NCBI GenBank assembly: GCA_024138025.1
Contig: JAMXBD010000012.1
Span: 124,001-188,000 of the forward strand
From: Combretum micranthum
Taxonomy: Eukaryota; Streptophyta; Magnoliopsida; Myrtales; Combretaceae
Reading direction: 5' to 3'
DNA length: 64,000 bases
Position numbers and translations under genes: made by a program. The notes below the pieces were generated by a model. That model made no database searches and had not been told where the DNA came from. It saw nothing but the letters and a program-made list of their open reading frames with translations. Below are positions 47,590 to 59,195 of the stretch, in pieces (the first letter of the stretch is position 1; every line of letters begins with the position of its first letter).

Positions 47590-49991
47590 ATTATTTTTCG
47601 TAAAAATGACTTGTCTTATAGTTTTGAAAAATTGGACTTTGAAAATTTTCTCTTTAAGTGGCTTGAAAGAAATTACAAATTTTGGGTCATTGTAAATAAG
47701 TGTTTTTCCTTTTATATTTTTATTTTCCTAACTCTTTCAAAGATAAATTAATTTCCAAAAATTTGATCCTTTAAGTTATCTACCAATTTTATTTCTAGTG
47801 ATTGAAAAAAATAAGGTTTTCAAAATCTTTCTTAAGTCGTTGGTGTTGTCTAATATTTGGAGTTGTGTTAAATGTATGTTGTCCCCTCATTTTTACATTA
47901 TTCTACTCTTTTAGAAAATAAGTTTATCTTTTTTAAAACTTCACTTTCTTGGCAAATTTTATTTTTCTACATTGGTTTCTAAAATAGTAAGTTGATTTTA
48001 CCTTGATTTGAAAAACTTGCTTTATTCTTAATATTTATCAAGTGGTGGCATAATCCTTTTAGATTAGTTTATAAGAAAAGCTTTCATAATAAAGAATTAT
48101 CAACATCAGAACTTAGCAAAAATTTCATTTTAACTTTGAAAAGAGAATAATTATTAAAAATTAAGTCTTGTAGAAGATTACTTAGTAAGTGATTTTCAAA
48201 GTCTATGATGAACCTATTTAAGTTTTATAAAAGATATGGTTTGGTTAAAATCTTAAGTTTAATACTAAAAATTATATTTTTATGGAGCATTTAGTTTCAA
48301 TTTATAAAAGAATTGAGTTCCTTTTATTATTTGAAGAAATCGTCATAACTAATACTTAGATCTTTCGTTGAAAAATCCTTTGTTAAGTGATAAAAAATTT
48401 AGTTTACTTTTCTTTATTAAAGAAAGAACCCATTTTTATTTTTATTAAGATAACAACATTGCAATCATGCATGAATATGACTATGTAGCAATAAAAAATG
48501 GGTAAAAATAATACATAATAAGATAGAAAGAAATATAATAAGCAAATAAATATAATAATATGGTCAAGTATTGGAAGTCTTAGCTTAAATCAAGGCTTCC
48601 CGGACTAAGAATGGACTAGTCCTGCAAAGAAAAGCAAGAAAATAAAATAAGAAAAATCATGGGAGTCTTAGATTTATGTCAAGGCTCCCCAAACTTAGAT
48701 TATGGACAAGTCCTAAAAAGAAAAGAAAAAAAAAATCGTTTTGACTTGATAAAACAAGTCTAAAACTAGAAAGACTAGTCTTAATTTAATAGCATGAAAC
48801 AAGTAAATAAATAAATTACAATGCATAAATAAATAAATGTTATGTTAGTGAGCTCATGTACTCTAGGAAATATATATACATAAATATATATACTAACATA
48901 TAAGAGTTAAATTAGAACAATAATAACAACATAATAATATAACAATAATAATGAAACAACATAATAATAAAATGAGATTTGTTCATGAATAAGAACAAAA
49001 CATGAGCATAGTGTTGCTTCCATAATACTTATGTTTAGGAAACATAACATCATGGTCATGTTAAGTTACATGACATGGTAAAGAAATTTTGGTAGGAATT
49101 TTACCTAAGGTTTAATGGAGGATTTGAAAAGAGGCAAATAGGTAGTATGATTGTTATTTTTCCTGAAGAGTAGTAAATGGTAGAGAGTGTTTGAGAGATA
49201 ATTTGAGAGGAAGACTTAGTAGAGTTTTGTTAAGGTTTGAGAAGTATGTGTAAAGTGTGAAGGAGAGAAGGGGTAGTTATAGAGTTTTGGAGTGAAAATT
49301 AGATATAATAAAATAAAATGAAAAAGAACAATAATTAGATAAGAGAGAGAGGGGGCCGACATGATTAGAGAGAGAGGGAGGGATAGTTTTGTTTTGTTTT
49401 GTATTTTTTTGTAATGAAAAGTAATAATGTGTAAGGTGTGATGTAAATAAACTTGTAATGGAAATGTAAAGTGTAAGAATAGGTGTGTATATTGTAAAAA
49501 GTAGGTTGTAAGAAAAAGTAGAGATAGTGAAATAGCAACAAATAGTAGAAATAATACTATGAATAGTAGACTAGACAAATAAAATACTGGTAGTAATAAA
49601 AATACACATAAACAAGCTAGATTTGATATTTTTAGTTTCCGAAAAATTACGAAATTGATATTTTTGAAATCCTTATATAATTACGAGTCTTTTGGTGCTA
49701 TCGGAATATTTTACTATTTTGGGCACCTAGGCACATATTTTGAAAATTGATTCTGTTCGGGTTCAAAACGAATCGAATTTTGACAAATATGATCTTTTAA
49801 AACTATTTTATATTATTTCGAACTATAATCTACCATTAACTTATTTATATTTTTCTCAGATTTTGAACGCGGGATTGCCAAAGTTGAAACTACTAGATTA
49901 TCTTGATCTTAGTTGACTTTTGAAACTCCGGTTCAACTAGGGTTAGGGTTTATTCCAACTTTACCCTAGGAATTGAGGAGTTTACATCATG

Positions 49992-50765
49992 ACTACTACT
50001 TCTGCCACCAATGGTATGAGCTAACAAGTGATGAACCACTTTCAAAGTAAGCTCAGTGATAGAAGTAGATTTGGATTTGGATGGAAAGTATCGAACAAGC
50101 TTATAAAGACATAACAACTTCCAAGATTCATTAATACTTTGCTCGATGGGCCAATCATTAGCATACATAGATACCTAGGGGTTTTGATCTCTTTAGCTGA
50201 ATACAATCCTAAAAGGAGTCTAAACTTTGACAAATGGAAGCAATAAGCCTATCCATAAACTTGGAATGTGAGGGTGCTATTGACCTTATTAATACGAGAA
50301 TGCTGCTTAATCTCTATAGTAGATAAAAATTCAATTGTGATATCACAACAAGCAGGTTCATTAATCTCAAAGAATGTTGCCTAAGGACCAATAGCAATTT
50401 TCTCGCAAACGCACTCTTCCAAACCAAATTCTTTTAGTAGCCTCCAATCCAAAAATCTATTATTATGAAGCACCATCATTTCTAATCATGCCTTTCTTAT
50501 CCGACTCCCTTGACAGGATGAAATAGGATCGCTACCAAAGAAAACCCACTTGACATCGGATGGCAATGGGGGAAAGCTACCTAGTTTGTTGGTGTAAACT
50601 AGATGGTGGGGATGTATGAGGTCCAATAGGATGTTTTCCTTTCTTAGCACATGCTCTCTTTTGTTTCATTCCTAACAAAGAAAGTTCAACACATGCAAAG
50701 TCAAGAACAAGAGCAAAGTAATACTTGCTCAAAACGGAATAGAAATGATGTTGAAATTCAACCAT
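49992..50765 (-). pseudogene. Athila-like extra ORF, N-terminal part
   Basis: The minus-strand frame at 49992-50168 includes LTLKVVHHLLAHTIGGRSSS and runs into the insertion site at 49991. The frame goes on at 36856 once the insertion is left out. Upstream pieces (50577-50765, with KQKRACAKKGKHPIGPHTSP) look like the beginning of the same ORF, but stops and frameshifts separate them. This ORF follows pol in Athila elements; function not established. Confidence 0.5.
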
Positions 50766-51569
50766 TAGACAAGATAAAGGAAGTAGAAGAGCAATAAATA
50801 AGCACCAAATAGCATCAAATCAATTTAGGAAATAGAAAGATTTCTATACGGCTTAGGCAACATGGTTGTGCAAGAGGTGAGGGTGAAAGCAAAACGTAGG
50901 AATTTCAAATTTTTGCATGAGCATGGGAAATAGGTCATGCTGAAGACTTGGGATAAATTCCTAACAACAATTTGAAGGACAAACATGCTTTCAAACACCT
51001 AAAATCCATAAAAAAACACTTAAATCATAAAATTCCCAAAATGTCACAATTTTTAACCCTAAATTCATGATTTGAACAATCGAGCAATAAAAACTCTCAA
51101 ACAAATTTCATATCAAGGCATTATAAGCATGGGATTACATTAATAAAGCAAAAGCCCCAATTTTTATGCCCATAAAAAATTCGGCGTGAACCCCAAGCAT
51201 GAATAGATATGGTAAGATCACGTTGTTTTTAGAGCATGGATCAACAAAAGTAAAGGTCAAACATGTAACAAGAATCATGAAAAACATAAATCCTAAGACA
51301 AAACAAGCATGCATTATCATGAATCCACTCAAATGTGCAGAATACCCATGTTAGCTCAAGAAAGAAAATTCAAATAAGAACGAAGAAACCAAAGAGAAAG
51401 AAGGAAGAGACTTACTTGTTGATGATGATGGAGTAAAAAAAAAATTGTAGCTATGAGAGGTAAAGGAAGCAATGAGCACAAGGGTATGTTAATGTGAGAT
51501 TGAGTGTGTTTTTGTGGGAGAATAAATGTGCGGGTAAATGAAGAACAAGATCTGCAAGGTATATTAATG

Positions 51570-51940
51570 CATTGTAGGCTCAGTTTTTTTTTTTTTTTTA
51601 AAGGACTTAGATGTCATCAACCTGCCTACTACCTTACCATGCTCGGGGCTAGGGTGGGGATAGAAGTGCGCTGGAGAGTGCTTGAAAAGCTTCTCATCCA
51701 GCTACACAGGCGGGATCGAGGAGGGGGAACGAACAAAAGGTTACTCAGGGTAACTCTCCTTACTACACGAATAGGCAGTGGGGACACGGTGAGAATAGAA
51801 CCAAGCACTATGAGCTCGGTTGGCATCATAGACGGCTACCTGGCCATGCTTAGGGGCCGAACAAGGAACAAAAGCAACTGAGGCATCTACCCCACCTACT
51901 GCCCGGCCATGCTCGGAGCCGGGTAGCCTCTAAATAAAAT
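51570..51940 (-). mobile_element. GC-rich insertion, possibly SINE-like
   Basis: It stands out by being GC-rich within AT-rich surroundings and by a 16-17-base T run at its left side (about 51582-51598), which is a poly-A tail on the minus strand. Near its minus-strand 5' part GGTTCTATTCTC resembles a tRNA-type B box (GGTTCRANTCC). A related block (agcatggccgggcagtaggt versus agcatggtaaggtagtaggc) occurs at both sides. I found no clear A box or target duplication, so the class is uncertain. The + strand frame at 51504-51881 is not considered a gene. Confidence 0.35.
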
Positions 51941-52344
51941 TTTTGCTTTATAAAACTTCAAATTGAAAAGTATATATGGTCTTAGGCAAGGATGTGCTCA
52001 AAGCCAGTGTTGAAAAAAGTAAGATTCAAAGTGGAAAATGAAGTTCTTTAAGCATAAACGATTAATTGTGTTTCACTTTACCCAATTTGCAGCAAAAAAA
52101 TTTGAAGTTTCCATCATGAATCCAACATGTAATATGCAAAATATTCTTGGAAATTAGATAAAGACTTACCTCACTTCCCTTTAAGGATTAAATCATACCA
52201 AATTGTGCTTTTGCTCACACTCAAATTTACATTCATATCCTCATTATTGTGTAAAAACACTCAACACTTGCAATTTTGATAGAAAATTTAACTTTAGGAT
52301 AGTAAAGAAAAGGAAAAACAAAAAGAAACTCAACTTACTAAAGT

Positions 52345-52375
52345 TAGGCATAGGTTGCCTCCCATGAAGTGCACT
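52345..52375 (-). other. Athila post-pol motif
   Basis: Minus strand reads GTGCACTTCATGGGAGGCAA then CCTATG. A G(C/T)GC(T/A)..TGGGAGGCAACCCA-like block follows the pol stop in plant Athila elements. Confidence 0.6.
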
Positions 52376-52439
52376 TTTTTTAATGTTGTTGGCTCAACAT
52401 CCTTCAAATTCGTCAACTCAAACCTTTAGTGATTGGAGT

Positions 52440-53820
52440 CTAAACTCCTCTTAGTTTTCATGCTCCATGCCACCTCCTAAATACAACTTCAATCTTTGTT
52501 TATTAACCTTAAAATTTTCATGCTTTGGATTTTCAAACTCAATTGCTCCATGTAGAAAAACTCTCTTAACAACAAAAGGTCTGGACCATCTAGATCTTAA
52601 TTTATCTAGAAAAAGCCTCAATCGAGAAATGAATAGCAATACCTTATCATGTTCTTGAAATTTCTTAGGATGACGGATATGAGAATCATGATATTTTTGC
52701 TCTCTCTCTCTTTGTAAATTCTCATGTTCTCATATGCCAACATCCTCCATTCATCAAGTTCATTAATCAGTAACTTTATTTTGAGTCCAGAAGCATCTAA
52801 ATCAACATTCATGTGTTTTATCGCCCAATATGCCTTATGTTCAATTTCCATCGAAAGATAACATGCTTTTCCATATACTAGACAATAGGGAGTAGTTCCA
52901 ATGGGTGCTTTAAAAGTAGTTCAATATGCCCATAAGGCATCATCCAACTTATCGGCCTAATTTTTACGACGATGATCAGCTGTCTTTTCAAGAATGCACT
53001 TCAACTCTCGATTTGACACTTCAACTTGGCCGCTAGTTTGAGGATGGTAGGAAGTTGCAACTCTATGTGACTCCTCAAGACCTTATCTAGCTAAGCATTG
53101 CAAAAGTGTGTTCCCTTATCACTAATGATAGTTTTTGGAGTTCTGAACCGAGAAAAGAGCTTCGTTAAGAACTTACACACTACTCTGGCATCGTGGTGGG
53201 CAAAGCTTGTGCCTTAACCCATTTAGACACAAAATCAACTGCAACTAGTATGTATTTATTCCATAAGAGTTAGGGAGTGATCCAACAAAATTAATACCCC
53301 ATAAGTTAAATACTTCACACTCTAAAATATAGTTTTGGGCCATTTCATCCCTCTTTGAAATGTAACTTGCTCTTTAACAATTGTCACACGAAGCTACAAA
53401 ACGTTGAGCATCCTTGAAAATGGTAGGCCAATAGAAACCAACCTCAAAAACTTTATGAGCAATCTGATTGGCACTATAATGACAACCAGTTAGACCTAAA
53501 TGACAATCTAGCAAGATTTTCCAACCTTTACCATGTGAAACATACCTTCTTATTATCTAATCCGCACAAATACAAAATGGAAAAGGTTCTTCCCAATAAT
53601 AATGCTTGAGGTCATTAAAGAAACTCTTCTTGGCATGAAAATCTAAGTCATTTGGATAGATCCTTGCAATGAGAAAATTCGCAAAATCAACAAACCAAGG
53701 AGTTTCTACATTCAAAAGCTCACATACTGTAAATAATTTCTCTTCAGGAAAAACATCATCAATATCTTCCTCTTTAAGGATTTTCGAACTAAGATTAATG
53801 ATCAGCATCTACATTTTTAG
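52440..53820 (-). pseudogene. Athila-like integrase
   Basis: Minus-strand order: TPWFVDFANFLIARIYPNDL and YYWEEPFPFCICAD (53557-53808, before the zinc finger). Then comes a broken catalytic core with [20 protein letters not shown] (about 53020-53070; catalytic Glu in the [10 protein letters not shown] stretch). A PIGTTPYCLVYGKACYL stretch with EIEHKAYWAIKHMNVDL follows at 52700-52860. The end, RSRWSRPFVVKRVFLHGAIE and FKVNKQRLKLYLGG, is at 52451-52639. Every block fits Athila integrase. Several stops interrupt it. Confidence 0.85.
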
Positions 53821-54278
53821 CTCCTTTCTTGTCACAAATTTTTAGATCAAATTCTTGCAAAAGCAAAATCCTTTGAATAATTCTTGGCTAAGCATTAGTT
53901 TTGGACAACAAGAACTTTAGAGCTGAATGATCCGTATAAATGACAACTTTAGACAAAATAAGATAAGGTCTAAATTTTTCAAAAGCAAACACTATTGCTA
54001 ACAATTCTTTCTCTATTGTTGTATAATTTTCTTGAGCGTTATTAAGTGTTTTTCTAGCATAGTATATCGGTTAAAAGTGTTTCTCTCTTCTTTATGCAAG
54101 AACTACTCCCATTGTAAAATCACTCACATAAGACATAAGTTCAAATGGGAGACTCCAATCTGGAATTTTCATGATGGGAGCTTTTGGCTCAAAAGATTGT
54201 AAGCATTCTTAAGGCACATCTTTCTCCAAATGTCTTGTCATTGGTCAAGAAATCTTAGAGAAATCTTTTATGAAATGC
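53821..54278 (-). pseudogene. Athila-like RNase H
   Basis: Minus-strand pieces include SDFTMGVVLA, then after a stop YYARKTLNNAQENYTTIEKE, LLAIVFAFEKFRPYLI and VVIYTDHSALKFLLSKTNA. The catalytic E (TTIEKELLA) and D (YTDHSAL) positions are visible. Frames are broken. Confidence 0.8.
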
Positions 54279-55090
54279 CTACAAAAACCGCACGTGCCCT
54301 AAGAAACTTATAATGGCTTTAACTAAAGTTGGAGGTGGAAGCCTTGCAATCACATCTATCTTAGCCTTGTCTACTTCAATCCCATTGTGAGAGACCTTGT
54401 GCCCTAACATAATACCTTCCTTGCACATAAAGTGATATTTCTCCCAGTTGAGCATCAAGTTTATCTCTTCATGAGTCAAAACTTTCTCTAAATTTTGCAA
54501 ACAATCATCAAACGAGTTCCCAAATACCGAGAAGTCATCCATAAAGACCTCCATTGTCTTTTCAACCAGATCATCCAAAATTGCAAGCATACAACTTTGG
54601 AATGTAGTAGGTACATTGCAAAGCCCAAAGAGCATCCTCCTATAAGCATTGGTGTCATAGGGACAAGTGAAAGTCATTTTCTCCTAATCTTCTAGAGCTA
54701 CGATTATTTGAAAGTAACCAGACATTCCATCTAAATAACAATAAAACATATGTCTAGCAAGCCTCTCAAGCATTTGATCAACAAAAGGTAGGGTAAAATG
54801 ATCCTTTCTAGTCACTTAATTCAACCTTTTATTAGCAATATAAACTCGCCATCTCATGACGGTTTGCATAGGAATCAAATCATTCTTTTGATTTGGGACC
54901 ACAGTCATTCCCCTTTTCTTTGGATCCACTTATGTTGGGCTAACCTAAGAACTTTCTGAAATTGGATAAATTAGACCTGCATCTAGAAGCTTGATCACCT
55001 CCTTCTTAACCACCTCTTTCATATTTGGATTTAACCTTCTTTGAGGTTGTATAACAGGTTTGAATCTTTCTTCAAGAAAAAGCTTATGTG
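54279..55090 (-). pseudogene. Athila-like reverse transcriptase
   Basis: The long frame at 54279-54677 reads TFTCPYDTNAYRRMLFGLCN, then a TTFQSCMLAILDDLVEKTME stretch and the catalytic box VFMDDFSVFG. It ends LNWEKYHFMCKEGIMLGHKV then GIEVDKAKIDVIARLPPPT. The preceding part (54680-55090) contains MRWRVYIANKRLN and DQMLERLARHMFYCYLDGMS with stops. The Y in the usual GLCNAP..FQRCM and FMDD motifs identifies the Athila/Tat branch. Copy is non-functional. Confidence 0.88.
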
Positions 55091-55474
55091 TGCAAAAGGA
55101 TAGATTTATACCTTTGATATAAAAAATTTTCCAAGCAATGGCTCATGACCTTCAAAAGCTGTTGTTTTTAATCACAAGATAAACCTAAAGAAATAATGAC
55201 TAGCAACTTTGAATTTGCTACTAGAAAAGCATACTCCAAATAATTTAGAAGTTATTTTAATTCCAAAATTAGTGGTTCTTCAATGGAAGTTTTAAGCCTT
55301 GCCTCACTCTCCTTTTTCAATTCTTTAAACCCACCTTAAGATGTAATTTCTTTTGTTGAATCAAGCTGTGATAAAAGTGATTTAACCTCTGGGTTTATCA
55401 CGTCTTACTTCTCCATGCACTAGGCTTAATTGCAACTCATTCCTACATAATATCTCTTTAAAGTGCTCTTCTAC

Positions 55475-56090
55475 TTAAGAATCAACCACATCAATAGAAT
55501 AGCACGAATCATCCGTACTCTTTGGATACTTCAAAGCTAGAACAATCTTCATCACCAATTCTTCATCTCCTACCCTCAAAGTAAGCTTACCTTCCTCCAC
55601 ATAAATTAATGCCTTGATTGTTCCAAGGAAAGATCTTCCTAAAATTAAAGGCACATCCCTATCCTCATCTATATCTAGGATCACAAGATCAACAGATAAA
55701 TGAAGCTTCCAACTTTTACTAAGATATCCTCAATGATCCCCTTAGGAATTTCACAGATCGGTCAACAAGTTATAAACTCATCCTAACAGGCTTTGGTTCT
55801 GCAAGTCTTAGCTTTTTAAAGAAAGAGAAGGGCATCGAATTTATACTTGTCCCTAAATCCACTAAAACTTTATCAATAGTAAGATCACCAACTACACAAG
55901 GAATTGTGAAACTCCTTAGATCCTTAAGCTTTGGAGGAAGCTTGTTTTGAATAATAGATGGGCAATTAGCTCCAACTTCTATAGTAGAAATATCCTCCAA
56001 TCTCTGCTTGTTGGACAAGAGTTCTCTCAAGAATTTAGCATACTTTGGCATTTGTGAAAGTGCTTTAACAAAAGAAATATTAATGTGCAA
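55475..56090 (-). pseudogene. Athila-like aspartic protease
   Basis: Two frames. At 55770-56090: FVKALSQMPKYAKFLRELLS, then IPCVVGDLTIDKVLVDLGTS followed by INSMPFS, where Athila proteases have ALxDLGASINLMP (the active D in VDLG). At 55475-55684: ILDIDEDRDVPLILGRSFLG, then TIKALIYVEEGKLTLRVGDE, the flap-to-end part. A frameshift or stop separates them. Confidence 0.85.
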
Positions 56091-56446
56091 TTGTTTGAAA
56101 AGATCAAGAAATTTACCAACTTGCTTCTTATCCTTGGTTCAACTAAGGCATGAGGGATATGGAATCTGTGGTGTATACTCTTTTACAGCTGGAGATGGTG
56201 ATTTCTTTGCAAGTTATACCCCTTTTTGTTCCACTTCTTCTAGTTTAGACCTTGAACCTTCTTCTTTTTCTTGCTCCTTTAGTTTTTCATATTGCAACTC
56301 CTTTCCACTTCTCAAGGGAATGGCTTTTGCTTATTCTCTTAGATTAGGCTCGGTGTTATTACAAAGAGAACCTGATTGTCTCTCAGACAACATCTTAGCC
56401 TATTGGCCAATTTGCTTCTCAAGATTGTGGATAGAAGCTTATTGAT

Positions 56447-57090
56447 TCATATATCTTGTCTCGGAGCTTTGAATGAATTGAGCCATAAGATCTTCCAAGT
56501 TTGACTTTTTTTTCTGGTTATGGTAGAGCTAGAAGTTGAGGCATGAGTTGAGGTGGAGGAAATTGTGATCTTTGAAATCTTAGAGGCGAATAATTGGCTC
56601 TTTGAGTGTTTGCATTTCCATAGCTGAATTTGGGATAATTCCGCCAACCTAGATTGTATGCGGTGCTATAAGGGTTGTTTTGTTGCCTATTTTGGTTTCC
56701 TAAATAGTCCACTTTTTCGTGATGTTGAAAGAAACTACCATGATGTTTAGATGAATCTCTACATTGGATCATTGAAGTTGATGCATTCTTGATGCTAGTA
56801 ACTTGCTTACTCATGGCATCCATTATTAGTAATAATGGTGGTCATAACATCCACCTCATACAATCCACCCGCTCTTTGTTTGCTTTAGTTGTTCCCCTAT
56901 TGATAATTGTTCTTGGTCATATCTTCAAAAAGTTTCAAAGACTCTTCCAGTGTCTTAGAATTTAATGTACCACTAGCTAAGGTGTCAACTAATTGCCTAA
57001 TAGTTATGTTGAGGCTATTATAAAAGGTTTGAACTTGCATCCATGATAGTAATTCTACTTATGTACATATTCTGAGGGTAAATTTCACAG
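56447..57090 (-). pseudogene. Athila-like gag, C-terminal half
   Basis: From 57060 leftwards the frame gives SWMQVQTFYNSLNITIRQLV, then DTLASGTLNSKTLEESLKLF, then EDMTKNNYQ, a stop, and AGGLYEVD (family: QxFYNGL......D.A..G.....T...A..LLE.MA.NNYQW...R....AAGVYEVD). A Q/N/P-rich stretch follows at 56518-56823 (GNQNRQQNNPYSTAYNLGWR), like the Athila gag end NPYSNTYNPGWRNHPNFSW. The N-terminal half beyond 57090 was not found. Confidence 0.82.
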
Positions 57091-59195
57091 GAAAAGTTTG
57101 AAATGCAAGAATGGACCTATGATTTGCATCACCAAGTCTTTATCATGTGATTTCTTAAACAAACTTAGAGAGTTCTTTGCTGGGTATACTTATATTGTCA
57201 AATTTACAAATGTATGTCAATGCCTCTTTTGAGTGTTAAGAACTTATAAACCTAGATTAGATCACTAAAACCTTTTCACAAGCTATCAGCAACCTAGATC
57301 AGCATTAAGATCAAGAATCCTTTGATTAAAACTGATTTCAATGAATTTAGAATCAAGTGACAAAAGTTTCACCACTCCCATCTTTAGGTAGTTATGAGCA
57401 ACTTCATTAGCAGTCTAAATTTATCCAAAGGAATGATTTCTCAATCTATACAGTTGAAATCAAACATGGATTTATATGGTACACACACATAAAACTACGA
57501 AAATAAGCTTAAGCTAATAAATACAAGTACCCAAACAATATTCAATTAAAAATACAGTTGAAATAATATAAATCATATTTTAGATTCACAAATCCTAAGT
57601 TAAAACAATTATTTTTCCATAGGTTTTAACATTCAACACGAGATTCAAGAGAAATAATGTAAAATGAAAATAAATATCATCTATACAACATAAATTCTTG
57701 TAGGAATAAATGTCAGATTAATTCAGATTCACCCAAATAAAAAACTTGAATTTCTAGCAAAAGCGGAGTTTTTATTGCTAGAAATTCTCATTCTAAAATT
57801 TACACGCCAATTCTATATTGGAAATTTCTTACATTATGGTACAATATTGTTATAATGTCCATGTACATTTGTTTATATGTGTCAAGTATAGAAATCGTAG
57901 TGATTTTATTCGCTAACATGATAGATTCTTTAAGATAAACTTTGGCAAAGCATCATGCGTACATGACATGGGTCAAATCATAGGTAGAATCACGACATCG
58001 GTTCTTAGTCGAGGTAGACTCTGTGTTCATTTAATCTGAAGTGCTGTTTGTCTCAGCTTGAATCATAGTCAAGGACTGAAGATATGACGTAAGGTGCAGT
58101 CTAGACTTTTGCCTTGAAAAATTGCCCCCAGTTCATTCCTTTGTTCTTGTTTGCCCTCGATTCCAATCCTGGAAACATAGTTTGATCTTTAAGCACCTAT
58201 CTTTGTTATTTTTTCTCCAAACTTGATCAAATCATCTTATTTCGTCCTTTTGTGTTCAATGGAGTTGAAAAACAACAATTAAACAGTAATAGCACAAATT
58301 TATGGAAAATTCCAAATTATCGTGATTTGAATAGAGTAAATACTGTTTATCACATGCATGCTCAGTAGGCAAATATGTGCCAGCAACTACTGGGAGTGAG
58401 ACCTACCTCATGTGAGGTTTTATGCAGCCTCTTAAAGATGTTATGGTTAGATGCTTACTTTGATGCCTTTGAGGAGGATGCTGATGATGAGACCATCCAA
58501 TTGTTAATGATTGTGACCTAGGCTAATTACTAATATTGTCGTTTTTAGATGTTATTAATAAAGAGGCTTTTATTATTATATTCCTTATATGTTTACTTTA
58601 TAATAATGTCTTTGAATAATCATGTAATTATTCTAAATATTTGTAGATGCTCTTTATTATGGGAAAAAATAATTAATTAAATCTAGTATGAGTTTTGATT
58701 GATAATCATGAGTTATTTATCTGTATGGAGATATAAATCAAACCCATTGGTATATGTTAGAGAACTGAGTATTGAACCGACATGCTATGAGATCACCATC
58801 ATAAGTGATTCTCACAATAATAACGTCATCATATCCTTAGACCTAAAATCACCATAGATTCCAAAATGAGGAACATTATGATTCAACTCAATCAAATGTT
58901 ATCTTTAATAGGATAATTATAAAGGATTGTGATTGAGCATAGTGTGAATCATGTAGAGAAAGATGAATGATTGGGATGGGATTTGTCTCTCTCATTATGA
59001 GAGAGATATCTTTGGGCCTCTCAATAAACGAGACTAAGAAATACGTGGTCATGCACAAATGAATTGATAGTATGATAAATGTCATTTGTCTTATCAGTCC
59101 ACTTGAAGATCGAGAAATGATAAGGTTGAATAATATAAAGGTGACATTTTTCATGCATTATGTTCAATCTAGATATCATGTGACAAAAGGATTAT
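57091..59195. other. Unassigned, probably retrotransposon remains
   Basis: No recognised family up to 58340. Near 58436-58520 a + frame reads MLWLDAYFDAFEEDADDETI before a stop; I do not recognise it. From about 58560 on, the texture (long AT-rich non-coding stretch with short conserved-looking blocks) is like a Copia LTR or leader. It continues past the solo LTR at 61609 with cttgctagaggccac (61671). Confidence 0.35.

Larger units (their letters stand above)
38405..47594 (+). mobile_element. Full-length Tekay-like chromovirus (Ty3/gypsy)
   Basis: Complete structure of 9180 bp (38410-47589): LTRs of 2205 and 2209 bp, primer-binding site at 40622, gag-pol in plus orientation, polypurine tract before the 3' LTR, and exact target duplication attat at 38405-38409 and 47590-47594. 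The domain order protease-RT-RNase H-integrase plus a C-terminal chromodomain-like segment marks a chromovirus, and the LTR length and the integrase end suggest the Tekay (Del) clade. At least four stops and several frameshifts make it non-autonomous. Its LTRs are still very similar, so it is the youngest layer of the nest. Confidence 0.93.
36857..49991. mobile_element. Probable long solo LTR hosting the Tekay-like element
   Basis: The outer ends are tgtcacgcccc (36862) and ...gagtttaca (49986), with the 5-bp target duplication tcatg at 36857-36861 and 49987-49991. After subtracting the inner element and its duplicated attat, about 3.94 kb remains. I see no coding motif, no primer-binding site and no internal direct repeat of the ends. 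That fits a solo LTR of a large-LTR gypsy family better than a full element. Removing it joins the reading frame of the Athila-like ORF on both sides for about 30 codons, strong support that 36861/49992 is a real insertion site. Low-complexity purine-rich stretches (49320-49390) and two gtcttag..caaggct repeats (48580-48720) lie inside. Confidence 0.75.
31943..57090 (-). mobile_element. Athila-like Ty3/gypsy element with nested insertions
   Basis: Minus-strand element whose parts run from gag (near 57090) to the 3' LTR (31943-33312). It is interrupted by a solo LTR (33474-34864), a second LTR-type insertion (36862-49986) containing a whole Tekay-like element, and perhaps a short GC-rich insertion near 51580-51940. 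Order: gag, protease, RT, RNase H, integrase, the spacer motif ttcatgggaggcaacctatg (minus strand, about 52349-52370) typical of Athila after pol, then an extra 3' ORF. The 5' LTR and the N-terminal part of gag are missing beyond about 57090. Confidence 0.85.

Noticed and set aside
49216..49578. 120-codon hydrophobic minus-strand frame resembling a membrane protein
   Set aside because: Arises from purine-rich + strand low-complexity DNA (gagagagaggga and similar) in the putative solo LTR; Leu/Phe/Ser/Thr-only composition.
51504..51881. 125-codon + strand frame
   Set aside because: Crosses the T run and the GC-rich insertion; no conserved protein pattern.
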